Assembly (NCBI GenBank): GCA_963210315.1
Contig: OY723250.1
Span: 992,001 to 1,056,000, forward strand
Length of the DNA: 64,000 nucleotides
Direction of reading: 5' to 3'
From: Rhynchopus euleeides
Lineage: Eukaryota; Euglenozoa; Diplonemea; Diplonemida; Diplonemidae
Shown: positions 10,566 through 21,424 of the stretch, one piece after another
How positions within the stretch are numbered: position 1 is the stretch's first letter
Layout: the number at the start of each line of letters is the position of its first letter
Program-made: the position numbers and the translations under genes
The notes under the pieces: generated by a model
Database searches by the model: none
What the model saw: only the letters and a program-made list of their open reading frames with translations
What the model was told of the DNA's origin: nothing

Positions 10566-12010
10566 TCACGCTCAGGGCTGTTCCTAACTGGGGGGCTTGT
10601 TCCCCACTTTCAGGATTCTGAACTTTTTTTCTAAGAATTTTTGTAAGGGACCAAAAAGTTTTTTTCTAAGAATTTTGTGAGGGGATTTTTTTTCTAAGGT
10701 TGTTTCGCAGAGGAAATTTTTTTTCTCATTTTTTCCCAGTCGACACGCACAAGGATGGAAGGGAAGTCTGTCCCCCGTACAGTTCGCCGCTGGCCAACTG
10801 GAGAGCCAGACGTTCACTACCGTGGCCTCCGGCGGCTGGGGGGCTCCGCCCCCCAGACCCCCCTGTGGCGTATGTCTCGTACTCGAGTCCTTCGAATCCC
10901 ATCAGGTCGGGGTCCAACCATTCCAGTCGCCTCAGGAGGACGCAGCCAACTCGCACAGAATCTGTACGCCCACACGGACAGATGTTCGCTACCAGAATCA
11001 ATCTGTACGCCAGAATCTGTACGCCCACACGAACAGATGTTCGCGACCGTGGCCTCCGGCGGCTGGGGGGCTCCGCCCCCCAGACCCCCCATGTAGCGTT
11101 TGCCCGTCCATCTCACTTCCCCGGGTACAGTGCAGCGTAAGAGGTCAGCGCCGCATCCATGAAGCGCTTCTTCGAAGCCTGGTTGACATCGGACAGGAGG
11201 TCGGACTTCCCCACCTGGGAGATGCACTCGCCGCGTTCGCGACATGCGTGACACGCGGCACGCTACCTGAAACGTGAGTGTGCCTTGCTAACACGGGCAT
11301 TTCAACGGTCTGCCGGCGACCGTTCCCCAAACCAGTAAACCAGCAGTTTTGGAAAATCGGAGAGGTCACCCTACTGCGCTGAATATGGTCCGCACCACAG
11401 CAAAAAGCGTAGCGACCGTGCTTCCTTCTTCCTTAATGATGCGTTGACGCTTCCACCACCCTAGCCTGCTGCTTTGATGTGGGTGTGGAGCACATGTGAA
11501 CACGAAATAGCAAGACACACTGAAAAGAAGCAGGTCGTCGGAAGCACTCCTACACTTTTACGCATCATGCATGTGCTTAAAAATCCCCGGGAGCTTTTGG
11601 GCTTTCAGACCTGAAGGGCCAGCAGGTGGGTGGTGAGTGGCAGCTTTGTAACTGTCCTTCAGCTGCTGGCATGTCCAGTCCTACGAGGGTGCCAAGGTGT
11701 ATTGAGTCCCTGCGGAGCACAACCCCCGATGAGAACGAGCGCCAGGTGATCCTCATTCATTTTCAGCTGTAACGCGCATGAGGGGCACTCTCTGCCGTAT
11801 GCATCTCTCAAGAACTGGGCATCACTCTAGAGCTGTCACATGATGACGCGGAGAGAAATCATAGAAAAAGTCCCGCCTGACGGGCACGCGCATGGAAACT
11901 GTGGGGGGGCGAGCAAAAAATCCCTTGTAAAAATTCTTAGAAAAAACCTGGTTCCCCGACCCAAAAAACCTGGAAAAAGGGCTCGTTCCCCGCCCAGGCC
12001 TGGTCACGCT
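10566..12010. mobile_element. Possible degenerate TIR element
   Basis: Several T-rich units carrying TCTAAGAATTTT lie at about 10620-10700. The inverse word, AAAATTCTTAG, lies at 11933-11943 next to GTTCCCC motifs also present on the left. The pairing suggests an old element with inverted ends enclosing the dispersed repeat copy at 10808-11099. The ends are too diverged to place a target-site duplication. Confidence 0.3.
10808..11099 (+). repeat. Dispersed direct-repeat pair, copy 1 (GC hairpin family)
   Basis: Two ~55-bp direct repeats containing GGCCTCCGGCGGCTGG and a G6-CTCC-GCC-C6 hairpin lie at about 10808-10867 and 11038-11095. They flank a shared middle that reads in part CTCAGGAGGACGCAGCC. 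This copy has an extra internal duplication of about 50 bp around CTGTACGCCC. Other copies are at 29092, 36110, 38660, 48882 and 56608. Confidence 0.75.
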
Positions 12011-13312
12011 GCCATACCTTTTTTTGGCACGGGAGTGAATGCACCCCCACATGTGTGATATTCACCCCACCCCACACCCCCCCCCCCTCTCTCTCCCCCC
12101 ACCCTCCCTCCCGCCCAAGCGGCAAAAAAACTGCAAAAAAAAAATGCTCCCACCCACTCCCCCTCCGGAAATGGGCGACAATGGGACAGAACGGGTCTGT
12201 GTAGTAGCCTAGCTCTCGCAGTGCCTGTGATTGTCGACACCACCAAAAAAAAATGCCCCCCACCCACTCCCCCTCCCCCGATCTGAACAAGAGCCATGCA
12301 TGGGTGGTGTTGGTGAGATGGGTTTGCCAAGTTGTACACATAAAAAATATGGTGAAGGGTGTGGCCAGATCGGGCGTGGCTCGTGAATTGTCGGCGCCAT
12401 AAAGGGAATGGTAGGCAAGGCACAGTGAGGGGTGGGGAGGGGGAGGGGGAGGGGCGGGAGTGAGTGATGTGTGTATGTTCTCTGCTTTTGTATGCCGTAA
12501 AAGGGGGGGGGGAATATTGGAACGGTAAACGTTTCAAGAAAAGGTAGGAGTGTTCCAACAATCCATCGCTCCATAGTTTTGTCGTTTTTACGGTAATTTT
12601 CGCGACTTCACTTATCCCTTTTACGGTCATAATATCCAGCGACAGCTCGCTTGCTCCAGCGCTTGCCCTAACTCGCTCGCCCTGCAGCACTTCTCCGTTA
12701 ACACACGCCACCCCATCCCCACCCCTCCCTCCATCCCCCCACGCCAAGCTTCTTTCTGCATTGCTGGAAAAATTCTTCATCCGCTCCAGAAGAATGGAAA
12801 CATGTGTGGAGAAAAACGGTAACGTGTCAGCAGTGCGAATGCTGGGGGGGAAGGGGAGGGAGAGCGGGGGCCATGTTCGTGGTGCGTGGTGGGGGGAGGG
12901 GGAGAAATGGAGAAGGGCGGGTGGTATGGGGGGGTGGGGGGGGGGGGTGTGTGGAGGCGTGCTAAAGAAGAAGGAAACAAAACGCAGCTTGCCCCGATGT
13001 TCAGTCGTCCCCCTCCCCCTCCCCTCCCCTCCCTCCCCCCTCACCCCCCCCCCCCTTCCCCCCTGCAGCAGAAGGAGGGGGGGCAGTGGCAAAAAATAGG
13101 TTGTAACAAAACCCTCACCACCGATGCTGCTGCTGCTGCTGCTGCTACTGCTCACCCTTTCCAACACAACAACCCCCCGCCCCCCCCCCCCATCACATGT
13201 TCTTTATTTTGTGCTCCCTTCTACCTCTATTTCACTACCCCCCCCATTTTTAATAGAACAACCCGTGGAACAAATCAGTTCTACATTCTACTCTTTACTC
13301 CCCCCCCCCCTA

Positions 13313-14460
13313 GGGGGGGTCAAATGGGGGTGACAAACACGATTTTTCAAAAAACCGGCGCAGAGGCCCCAAAGCCCCCGTAAACCCTCCAAACCCCCCC
13401 AGATCGGTCCGGAAACCCATCGAACCCCACTTTTCCACCATTCCGGGCACCTCAGGTGCCCGAATTGGGGTACCTAAATTTTGTGCCACCGTTTGGTACC
13501 GTACAGTGCCACTGTGTGGGAGGTTGGAAAAGAAAATGCCCCAACACACCACATCTGAGGGTTGCAATGCATGTTGCTTGCCAACCACGTCATCCGGTGG
13601 GTGTCAGGCGCTATGTAGGTGGCATTAGCCAGGTCTTCGATGTGTTCTGGCTTGTATATATACCTCCCTGCCTGCGGCACAGGCACTGCCTTTGTCCCCC
13701 ACACCAGCCACAGAGAGCGTATTGTACTCGGTCCACGGTTGCTGATTCATTGTGATGCGTTGTATCCTCGAGTGAACGTCACACACTAGTGGCACCACCA
13801 CCCGCCATCCGAGAGCTGTATTGACTTTGCGCGCTTCCGTTGTATTCACCTCGCCACGCATATTGCACCGTTCAGTACCAGTGCTCTTGGGCCAGGCAAA
13901 GTAGACCGCAGCAACTACCAATTCTGGCACAATGGGTACCACGACAGCGCACTTCGTGTGTTCCCGGAATGTACAGCTCGTGTTGCAACAGTCGTTGTCA
14001 ACACATCCCGGTTGTGGAGCACTGCTGCACAGGAATCACACGACCATCTGGACTTGTTCCGTACCTACAGGCAGCCTCCCGGTGCATGGTGGCAGGGAGG
14101 TACATATACAAGCCAGAACTCATCGAAGACCTGGCTAATGCCACCTACATAGCGCCTGACACCCACCGGATGACGTGGTTGGCAAGCAACATGCATTGCA
14201 ACCCTCAGATGTGGTGTGTTGGGGCATTTTCTTTTCCAACCTCCCACACAGTGGCACTGTCCGGTACCAAACGGTGGCACAAAATTTAGGTACCCCAATT
14301 CGGGCACCTGAGGTGCCCGGAATGGTGGAAAAGTGGGGTTCGATGGGTTTCCGGACCGATCTGGGGGGGTTTGGAGGGTTTACGGGGGCTTTGGGGCCTC
14401 TGCGCCGGTTTTTTGAAAAATCGTGTTTGTCCACGTAAAAGGGTGGCATTTGACCCCCCC
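13313..14460. mobile_element. TIR element A in a C tract, TA duplication
   Basis: The ends are inverted repeats of about 370 bp, beginning GGGGGGGTCAAATG on the left and matched in reverse complement on the right. TA dinucleotides flank both ends (13311-13312 and 14461-14462), and beyond them lie C runs on both sides. The ~400-bp centre has a - strand frame of about 105 codons (13625-13942) containing VYFAWPKSTGTERCNMRGEV, not recognised. The size suggests a non-autonomous or shrunken Tc1/mariner-type or PIF-like element, but TA alone does not fix the superfamily. Related in design to elements at 21425-22954 and 39432-40764. Confidence 0.8.
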
Positions 14461-14535
14461 TACCCCCCCCCCCCCCTGCACTACACACCCCACCCCACCC
14501 CAACCCACCCACAGGATGAGCAGGGCTGTGGAACA

Positions 14536-15867
14536 ATGCGGCCAGCCGTGGCACCCCCGCTCCTCAGCCTCTGCCTGCTGCACGGCATGGCCCCTTCCCT
14601 GCCCCTCGCCGGAGGGACGCCTGTCCCAGCGGCGCCACCCCCACCCCCACCCCCGCCGCCCCTCCCTTGCGTAGCCCCGGCAGCCCTGGGCGAACCCTGC
14701 ACCCCATCACACCCCTGCTGCCTCCCGGGCCTCGCCTGCCACGCAGGCAGCCAGGCCTGTGCCGCCGCGCCTCCCTCTGCAGCACCGGTGCCTGCCGTTG
14801 CCCCTCTCCCGGACCCCACACCGGGCTCGCTGCTCAGCCCGCCCGACTCCACTCGGGGGTGCCACACGCTGCTGTGGTGTGCCAACTACACCCTCCCGCA
14901 GCCTGCAACACCTTCCGACTGCGCATGCCTCCTGTGCGAGCCGGGTTACTCCGTCACCCCGGATGGTCGGTGCGGGCTAGCCGGAGGGGATGCCAAAGGG
15001 GATGAGGAGGAGGGCAGCGGCACCGACCCCCTCACATGGGTGTGGATGGCTGCCGCCGCACTCTCATGCGCTATGTGCCTGATGCTCGCCTGCTATATCA
15101 AGTCGCGGACAGGGAGGAGTCCATATGAGGGCCTCACCGGGCCTGCCCCCGGAGTGAGCAGTGGGCCTGGCGATGCCAAACACGATCCTCTTCTCTCTCG
15201 AGGAGGAGGAGGTGGCGGTGGCGCTGGAGGCGAGGACCTGGTGTCCGTGCTGGCCTGTTCTGTGGGTGCGCCGCAGTCGCACAGCGGGAGGCATATGCAG
15301 GAGGAAGCGGAGAGCTCGCTGAGTGGTGCCGTTCCGCCCCCACCCCCTGTTCCTGAGGGGTTGCCGGGTGTGGGCGATGCTGTTGCAAGCGGTGGTGGCG
15401 GTGGCGGTGGTGGTGTCGCCCCCGCGATAGCGGAGGAGCACGGAGAGGGGCAGGAGGTGGCAGATGTGGAGAGGGATGGTGGGGGTGCCGTCCCTCCGCC
15501 CCTAGCGCCTGCAGCGGAGGCGGTGGGTGTGCCTGGGGTGTCTGGGGAGGGGGCTGGTGAGGAGGCGTGCTCGCCGCTGCCCAGGTCGCCCCGTGTGGCG
15601 GCGGTGTCGCCGTCGCACACCCTGCTGAGCAAGGACAGCATGTGGAGCGCGGCGAGCAGGAGCAGCCGCGGTGTGGCGGCGGGGAGGAGCCTCTACCGTG
15701 CGGCGGGGGGCGGTGTGTCCATCAGGGGGAATTCCGACATTGATGAACAGCTCATCTCGCTCGATATCATCCAGGCCCTGTCGATGTCTGGAACGCAGCA
15801 GCTGCGGCAGGGGGGCGACCCCCTCGCTGCTGCCCAGGATCCGCTTGACGATATCACATATGTCTGA
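14536..15867 (+). CDS. Single-pass membrane protein with Cys-rich ectodomain
   Basis: 443 residues from ATG 14536 (context ACAATG). A possible 3' splice site lies at 14514, just upstream, so an untranslated exon may exist. Residues 1-27 look like a signal peptide. Residues 45-146 carry about 12 cysteines, including an adjacent pair in HPCCLPGLAC, and one NYT glycosylation site. A hydrophobic segment at ~166-188 (WMAAAALSCAMCLMLACYI) is followed by KSR, which predicts a cytoplasmic C-terminus. That tail is long, Gly/Pro/Ala-rich and Ser-rich near its end. The likely role is a surface receptor or structural membrane protein, but no family is recognised. The gene begins 75 bp after a TIR element, so that element borders its promoter region. 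Confidence 0.7.
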   Translation: MRPAVAPPLLSLCLLHGMAPSLPLAGGTPVPAAPPPPPPPPPLPCVAPAALGEPCTPSHPCCLPGLACHAGSQACAAAPPSAAPVPAVAPLPDPTPGSLLSPPDSTRGCHTLLWCANYTLPQPATPSDCACLLCEPGYSVTPDGRCGLAGGDAKGDEEEGSGTDPLTWVWMAAAALSCAMCLMLACYIKSRTGRSPYEGLTGPAPGVSSGPGDAKHDPLLSRGGGGGGGAGGEDLVSVLACSVGAPQSHSGRHMQEEAESSLSGAVPPPPPVPEGLPGVGDAVASGGGGGGGGVAPAIAEEHGEGQEVADVERDGGGAVPPPLAPAAEAVGVPGVSGEGAGEEACSPLPRSPRVAAVSPSHTLLSKDSMWSAASRSSRGVAAGRSLYRAAGGGVSIRGNSDIDEQLISLDIIQALSMSGTQQLRQGGDPLAAAQDPLDDITYV

Positions 15868-18800
15868 GGCTGGGTTGATATGCAAGTGTGTCTCCTGATT
15901 TGTGCTCCGGCCAACCAGGGGAGGGGGGTTCATGTCTTTTTTTTCGTTCCAGTAGAACGGGGAGTTTTTTGTTCAGTGGGGTTTGAGTTGTGGTGCAATT
16001 GGTGGAAACGGTCAAAAACAGTGTTTCCGAAGCCATGAGGTTGGTAGCATTTCATCCAGTCTTCTGATTCGAGTGAGCTACCACCATCTGGAGGCGAGAC
16101 GGTTTGCTTTGTTGTGCCCTGAACAGCGCCCTGGCCCTCGGTATGTGCTGCTGACTGTGCTCTGTCTAACCGCGTTTCAGCCTCACCCTCCCCGGCCTGT
16201 GCTGCTGAAGAGTAGCCTCGGTCCGATCTGGCTGCTTCTCGATTTCAGAGCAACGCGTGGATTTGTGTGTGTGTGCCGGTGGTTCAATGCAAAGGAGCGG
16301 TGATGCGGGCTGTTGTCTCGCAATGCAGTACCATCAGTATGTGTCGGGTGCGGCTGAGTGGCAGAGGTGTTGTCGCTTGTGCCCGCGCGGGCAAGATCTG
16401 ACGCTTTGGTTTTCTTCTGGCAGTTCCTTTTCATCCGTTCTCGAACCCCCCCCCCCCCCCTGCCCCCTGCCCCCCTGCAGCAAGCGAAGGTAGTTTCGAT
16501 TCGTAAGATCGCAGCAGATTTCACGCCACAGTTCAGGCAGTGGTTCTTTTCAGCCACAGCTTCTTTCCATTGTTATCATCTCATCTGCATCCAAGTATAC
16601 ACACAACACACCCGGTGGGTCGTAATCTGTGGAGGATTTACCCACTCGAAAGAAACCAGAACATCTCAACCCGTTGTCAGGTCTACCAAATCAGTGTCTG
16701 ACCAGTGCATGCACAAGCGGCTAGAACTCAGGCGGGTTATTCCTTTCAAAGGCGGCCGCTTGCGCGCACGCAAACATACTGGTTGCCTGTAGAACGTACA
16801 ATTGATATGTGGTACGATTCCAGCTGTCAACGCCAATTGCAACAGTCGTCGAATCAACAAAAGCGCCGATTCGCTGCATTCGGTGCATTCAATGCGATGA
16901 GCTGTTTGCACCCAGGTCTTTTTGTACAGTTCAACGGGTTCTCTCACACAACCTCGATCCAATTCAATCCACAAATACTCCCTGTTTGAGCCACTGCGCT
17001 CTGTTCCGTTTGCGCTGACGATTCTATCGATCGTTAAAGAAGTGCATGCCACACCAGGCACCACGTTTCGGACAGGCCCAGCGCAAGACACGGGCTTTGC
17101 ACCCTCTTTCCCCCGTCTAACTGAGACGCCTGACGCCACAGTGATTGTGTCTGCCGAAATCTGCACATCAATCTCCAGGCAGTGGTGTGCAGGCGGAGTG
17201 GTGCGCTCTCTTCTGGGATATCACCACTCCTGCCGAACCCCCTGACACCTTCAGAAGAGTCAGGCGTGGCTCTCGCATGACACCATGAAGCCACACGACG
17301 GGGATGCATCGCACGACCCCCACCCGCCCCTGTTGTGTTTCTCTCATAGCTATGCCATCCACACAGCGTCGCAAAAAATGAAGGGGGGGGGGGCGTCAGC
17401 TTTCCCTGTCCCTTGGCTGCGCATTCCTTTGCCTCGTCTTCTTTCTACTCTCCCGCCTTTTCTTTACTGGGACAGAGTGCACTGCAGCTCTGAAGCCCAT
17501 TCTCTTCTCCAGCTCCACCGATGCACGGCCAACCTCACCCGGTGTGGTCTGGCGTTTCTACCCGTTGGCTTGACAGAGCTTTCGGAGAAGTGTCACTGAA
17601 ATTTACGATCATGTAAAGGAGGGTGGGAGCGAGGTGCATGAACTTTACCATGCATGATTGAAGTGTAAATCATCAGCACATCTGTCGGGTTGTTGTAAGC
17701 AGCCCGAACAGCAGCCTGCCATCGTGTTGTGGAGACATGACCAGGCAACATGCATGATTGAAGCAACAGATGCTGGGCAATATGGTGCATTCCAATATTT
17801 TTCTTTGAGGGAAGGGGGGGGAGGGGGTGTATAGACATTTGTGCTGAATCAAGGCAGATCCCGTGCGGGGAACCCAGGTTCTCACAAACCCACGTTCGAA
17901 TAAATTCGACTAACACCCCTCTCTCTCTCCCCCCCCCCCCCCCCCACACCCCCCTCCCTTTTTCGTTTCGCAACACGCAACGCCTCGTGTGCCCAACGCA
18001 GGTTCACGTGGATGGTGTTCGATCGAACAAGAGAGATCGTCTATTACCAGCAGAGTCACACTGACTCAAGCTGTTTTGAAACGATCCCACTATAAGCAAG
18101 ACCACACGGCTCTGCTCTGCATGATTGGTGCCTGTATCGCCACACCCTCCCGTTCAGCTTACCCCTTCGTTAAAGGTGGAATGGCCTCCACCCCTCATCT
18201 GGCTTCTTACGTCAAACAGTTGATCATCGCCTTTGATGTACGGTGTGTCAATCCTGTCGGGTGCGTGAGCCCTGACTCGTGGTGTCTCTCACTTTTTACT
18301 CTCTCACAGTATCTGTCGTGTTTCGAGCTCCAGCTTCGGCATGTGTGGTCTGATTGAAAAATGTCAAGAAACCCCCCTTCCATTCTTCTGATTTAGAGCC
18401 CAATTGCAGCGCGCCTCCGGTGTGTCGCGTGGTAAGCCTCACAACCCACCACACAGAGCCAAGCTGTCGGTTTCATTTCATCTGAAGTTTCCCACAAAAA
18501 ATATTATATGCACCCCTTCCCACCTTCTCCGCCAGCCATTCCCCTATCCCTGATAGTGTATGTAGTGTTCCGAAGGGTGGTTCCAAACTGCCTTTTCAGA
18601 AAAGCTTCCACAGCGATTGGCGGGAGCGAAGCCTTAGATGCTCTGGGCTGTGTCAGGAGTTGCTGGGGTGGGTGGGGATGCAGGCACCCCACTGCCGGTG
18701 GGACCCTGCATGGAAATTTTCTCGACGACACTTCCCCACACCCCCCGCCCTCCTTCCTGCATCCCCCAAGCTGTATTGCGCGCACGGCCCGAGGTTGCCA

Positions 18801-18962
18801 CTGCCAAATGCCACACTCACAGTGTGAGGACCAGATGTGCTGATGGGCTGCCCCCTCCCCCACCCCCTGCCCCTGGAGTATTCGCTGCATCTGCGTGTTG
18901 TTTTTTTGTCGGGGGACCCAGGCCACCGCCACCACATCCATCGGACAGGCGGGCCGGGGGAG
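15868..18962. other. Long intergenic region without a supported gene
   Basis: About 3.1 kb of balanced composition with C/G runs at 16447-16459, 17382-17391 and 17930-17945. The word CATGCATGATTGAAG occurs at about 17650 and again at 17749. A - strand frame at 16666-17166 (166 codons) has fairly even composition but no domain and no ATG start, so I do not call it. I see no RNA gene. Confidence 0.35.
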
Positions 18963-20081
18963 ATGCCTGTTGATGTCACACCTGTCCCGCCCCACCCGCC
19001 GCGACGACCGCAGTCGGCAAGGCGGCCCTCCCTCCAGCAGGCTGAGACCGGGGGAGGACTCCAGGGGCCCGCCGCCAGCCCCGCGCCCCGCCGGCAGCGC
19101 CCCCACTCCGCCCGTCTCCCGCAGAAGCCACGCGACTGGAACAAGCTCTTCCGCACGCTCCCACAGCCGCCGTCGCAGGTGCTGAAGCACTACGCGCGCA
19201 GCATACGCCACCACTCGCCTGCGCCTGTCACGCCCGACCCGCAGAACCTCTCCCTGTTGTACCCACGGCAGAAGGGCGTGCTGCTGCCTGAGGCGCAGGT
19301 CAACAGCATCACACGCAACTGCGATATGTGTGCCTTTGTGAAGGATGATCTGGAGAGCTTCGACCGGAGGAGGGTTCTTGGTAAGGCGCTCTCCCTGACA
19401 CGGGAGAAGGTTATCGACTTTGCACAGTTTACGCCGAAGCCGCCTGCCGTTGTCTCGGCACTCTATGAGCAGTCGATGCGCAGGACTTCGGTTCTGGCGA
19501 TGAGGCTCCTGCACTGCGACCGCGAAGAGCTGAAGCGCGGGTTCTTTTCGCGCATGCGGCAGAACGGGCTGATAAGCAAGCAGCAGTTCCTCGCCCTCCT
19601 GCGCGACTTCACCAAAGGGGAGAGCGTGGGTGACGCGAAGGATATCCTCTCGCTGTATGACTCCTTCGAGCGGCACCTGGGGGGTGCGGTGGACTTTGTG
19701 ACCTTCTTCGCCTTTCTGGATCAGTGTGACAACGGCACGCCACCGCGGGAGCGGCTGGCAGAAGCCTGGGGTGTGATGTCACGCGAGAAGCAGCACACCG
19801 GTCTGGTGCACCGCTTCGAATGGGAGGCGGTGCTCACCGCCCTGACGGACACAGGGGAGGGGCAGGCGCTTGCCGCATCCGTTAACAACGTCGTGAAGCA
19901 CGATGCGGTGTGTCCCCTTTACAAGCAGGGGTGGTGCTCCTTCACGTCGCTGCTGCGCTGTGTCGAGGACTCGGCCTTTCTGTCGTCCATATTCCTCACG
20001 CCGCGTGCGCCCCAGGCGCACGTTGCTCTCAAGCAGGCCCTGAAGGAGCACATTGCCCGCAAGCAGAAACCTGACTCCTGA
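18963..20081 (+). CDS. EF-hand-like protein, 372 aa
   Basis: The frame is open from well upstream. I choose ATG 18963 because the sequence before it lacks coding character and contains a good 3' splice-site-like GACCCAG at about 18922. The N-terminal ~60 residues are Pro/Arg/Gln-rich and probably disordered. Residues ~60-372 are mostly helical with repeated helix-loop-helix units, for example LKRGFFSRMRQNGLISKQQF and later AVDFVTFFAFLDQC. These match the spacing of EF hands, but the loops lack calcium ligands. It is therefore EF-hand-like rather than a predicted calcium binder. The third EF-related gene in 16 kb. No specific family is recognised. Confidence 0.7.
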   Translation: MPVDVTPVPPHPPRRPQSARRPSLQQAETGGGLQGPAASPAPRRQRPHSARLPQKPRDWNKLFRTLPQPPSQVLKHYARSIRHHSPAPVTPDPQNLSLLYPRQKGVLLPEAQVNSITRNCDMCAFVKDDLESFDRRRVLGKALSLTREKVIDFAQFTPKPPAVVSALYEQSMRRTSVLAMRLLHCDREELKRGFFSRMRQNGLISKQQFLALLRDFTKGESVGDAKDILSLYDSFERHLGGAVDFVTFFAFLDQCDNGTPPRERLAEAWGVMSREKQHTGLVHRFEWEAVLTALTDTGEGQALAASVNNVVKHDAVCPLYKQGWCSFTSLLRCVEDSAFLSSIFLTPRAPQAHVALKQALKEHIARKQKPDS

Positions 20082-20825
20082 CGTGACACGCAAGACACTC
20101 ATGTCACACAACCTGTCGCAAGGGGCTCGTCACTCACAGTGTAGGTGTCGTCAGTGTCGAGTGAGCCACACAGGTGAGTGGATGTTTTCACTGTGAAGCA
20201 GATCGTGTAACTCTGGCGGATACGTGTTCCTGCATGCTGTTGGATGCCTTGCCGATGTCTTTCCAAAGTGTGTCTGCTCTTTTGGTCCTTTATGCCTGTA
20301 ACGATAAATCGAGCAAGTTGGGTCCTAAGTTCATATGGAGTGGTGCCAATCTTGCACAGTGACCCTTATAATATACGTGCTGCAAATCAGTGTCTTCCGG
20401 CATGCTTTGCACCACATGCCAATAAACCTGCCCATGCAGCCCCACACAGCGTGCATTCACCATGAGTAGGCCCATCATGACACCGCTCCACATGTGAGGT
20501 GAACAGTCCTGGCAGACCCGCCTGTGCAGGCCACAGGACCCTTTTGCCATGCTGTCCACAGGACAGTTCACGGTGGGGCTGCACCCTTCATTTACACAAC
20601 AACCCATCACCGGGCGGTGTTGCTCAGGCACTCCGTGTCGTTGTGACTTGCCTGACCCCGCCACCTAGCCCCTCTAACCTGCTCTATGTGTGTCATGTGA
20701 TGTGCCTGTTGTCTAACCAGCGACGCTGCTACTGGCAATACGGGCAAGGCAAAAGCCATCGCAAGTTGCTGCCCCCTGTCCAGGAATAAGTATCCCCTTC
20801 ACCCACCTCGCACCCCCCCCCCCCC
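20082..20825. other. Intergenic spacer with a weak reverse frame
   Basis: A - strand frame at 20290-20664 (124 codons, no upstream ATG) is rich in Cys and Trp and reads plausibly as a fragment of a protein, including HGQVYWHVVQSMPEDTDLQH. No family is recognised. The spacer ends in a C run at 20813-20825. Confidence 0.25.
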
Positions 20826-20827
20826 TA

Positions 20828-21422
20828 GGGCAGTGCTCGCCGAATACGGGCATACGTATGCGTATTCATACGTATGCACGTATGCAGATTTCGAAAAAAC
20901 GCCTGCATACGTCTGTTAATACTTTTGCACTGTACGCTGCCAGGCAGGGCTTCCCCCACACATGCCACTCTTTGGTGCCTGTCCACTGTGCCTCCTGCTG
21001 TTCTGACACGAACAACGTCGCTACTGTGCCCAAAAATGCCCGGAAACACATTTTTGGGACATATGCGCACCCAGAGAGCCAGATTTGGCCGTTGGGGGAA
21101 AATCAGATTTTGGTCCATCTGGGCCCAGGTACATGTACCAAGTACCTTGGTACAGGAGCCAAATGGGCCGTCGGGCCCGGCCCATACTTATGGGCTTTCC
21201 CCGACCCAAGGTACCCAGGGGCCGAAACAACGTACGTGGGTCCACTGCGCACTGAGAACCTAGCCCACAGTACGACAGGACGTGCACAGGCACCGGGCCC
21301 ACTCTCCTCCACCGGTGACCTGCCAGCCGTATGCGTATTCGAGCCGTATGCGTATTCATACGTATGCACGTATGCAGATTTTGGTTTTTTCGAAGAATAC
21401 GCGTATTCTGCAAGCACTGCCC
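20828..21422. mobile_element. TIR element D with TA duplication
   Basis: The ends are GGGCAGTGCT on the left and AGCACTGCCC on the right, with TA at 20826-20827 and 21423-21424. Both subterminal zones are packed with the self-complementary words CATACGTATG and GAATACGCGTATTC. The interior has no convincing gene. The element sits exactly at the TA that borders element B. Confidence 0.75.
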
Positions 21423-21424
21423 TA

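Noticed and set aside
10870-10905. tRNA-like T-loop word in the dispersed repeat
   Set aside because: TTCGAATCC is present, but no A box, acceptor stem or cloverleaf can be drawn, so the repeat is not called a tRNA-derived SINE.
10808-11099. Miniature LTR-type element for the dispersed direct repeats
   Set aside because: The direct repeats lack the usual terminal dinucleotides, and I see no primer-binding or polypurine site, so the class is left open.
12004-13167. 387-codon - strand frame
   Set aside because: It is made of homopolymer and simple-sequence runs (poly-Ser, Pro, Gly), with no domain.
16666-17166. 166-codon - strand frame
   Set aside because: No ATG near its start and no recognisable domain.
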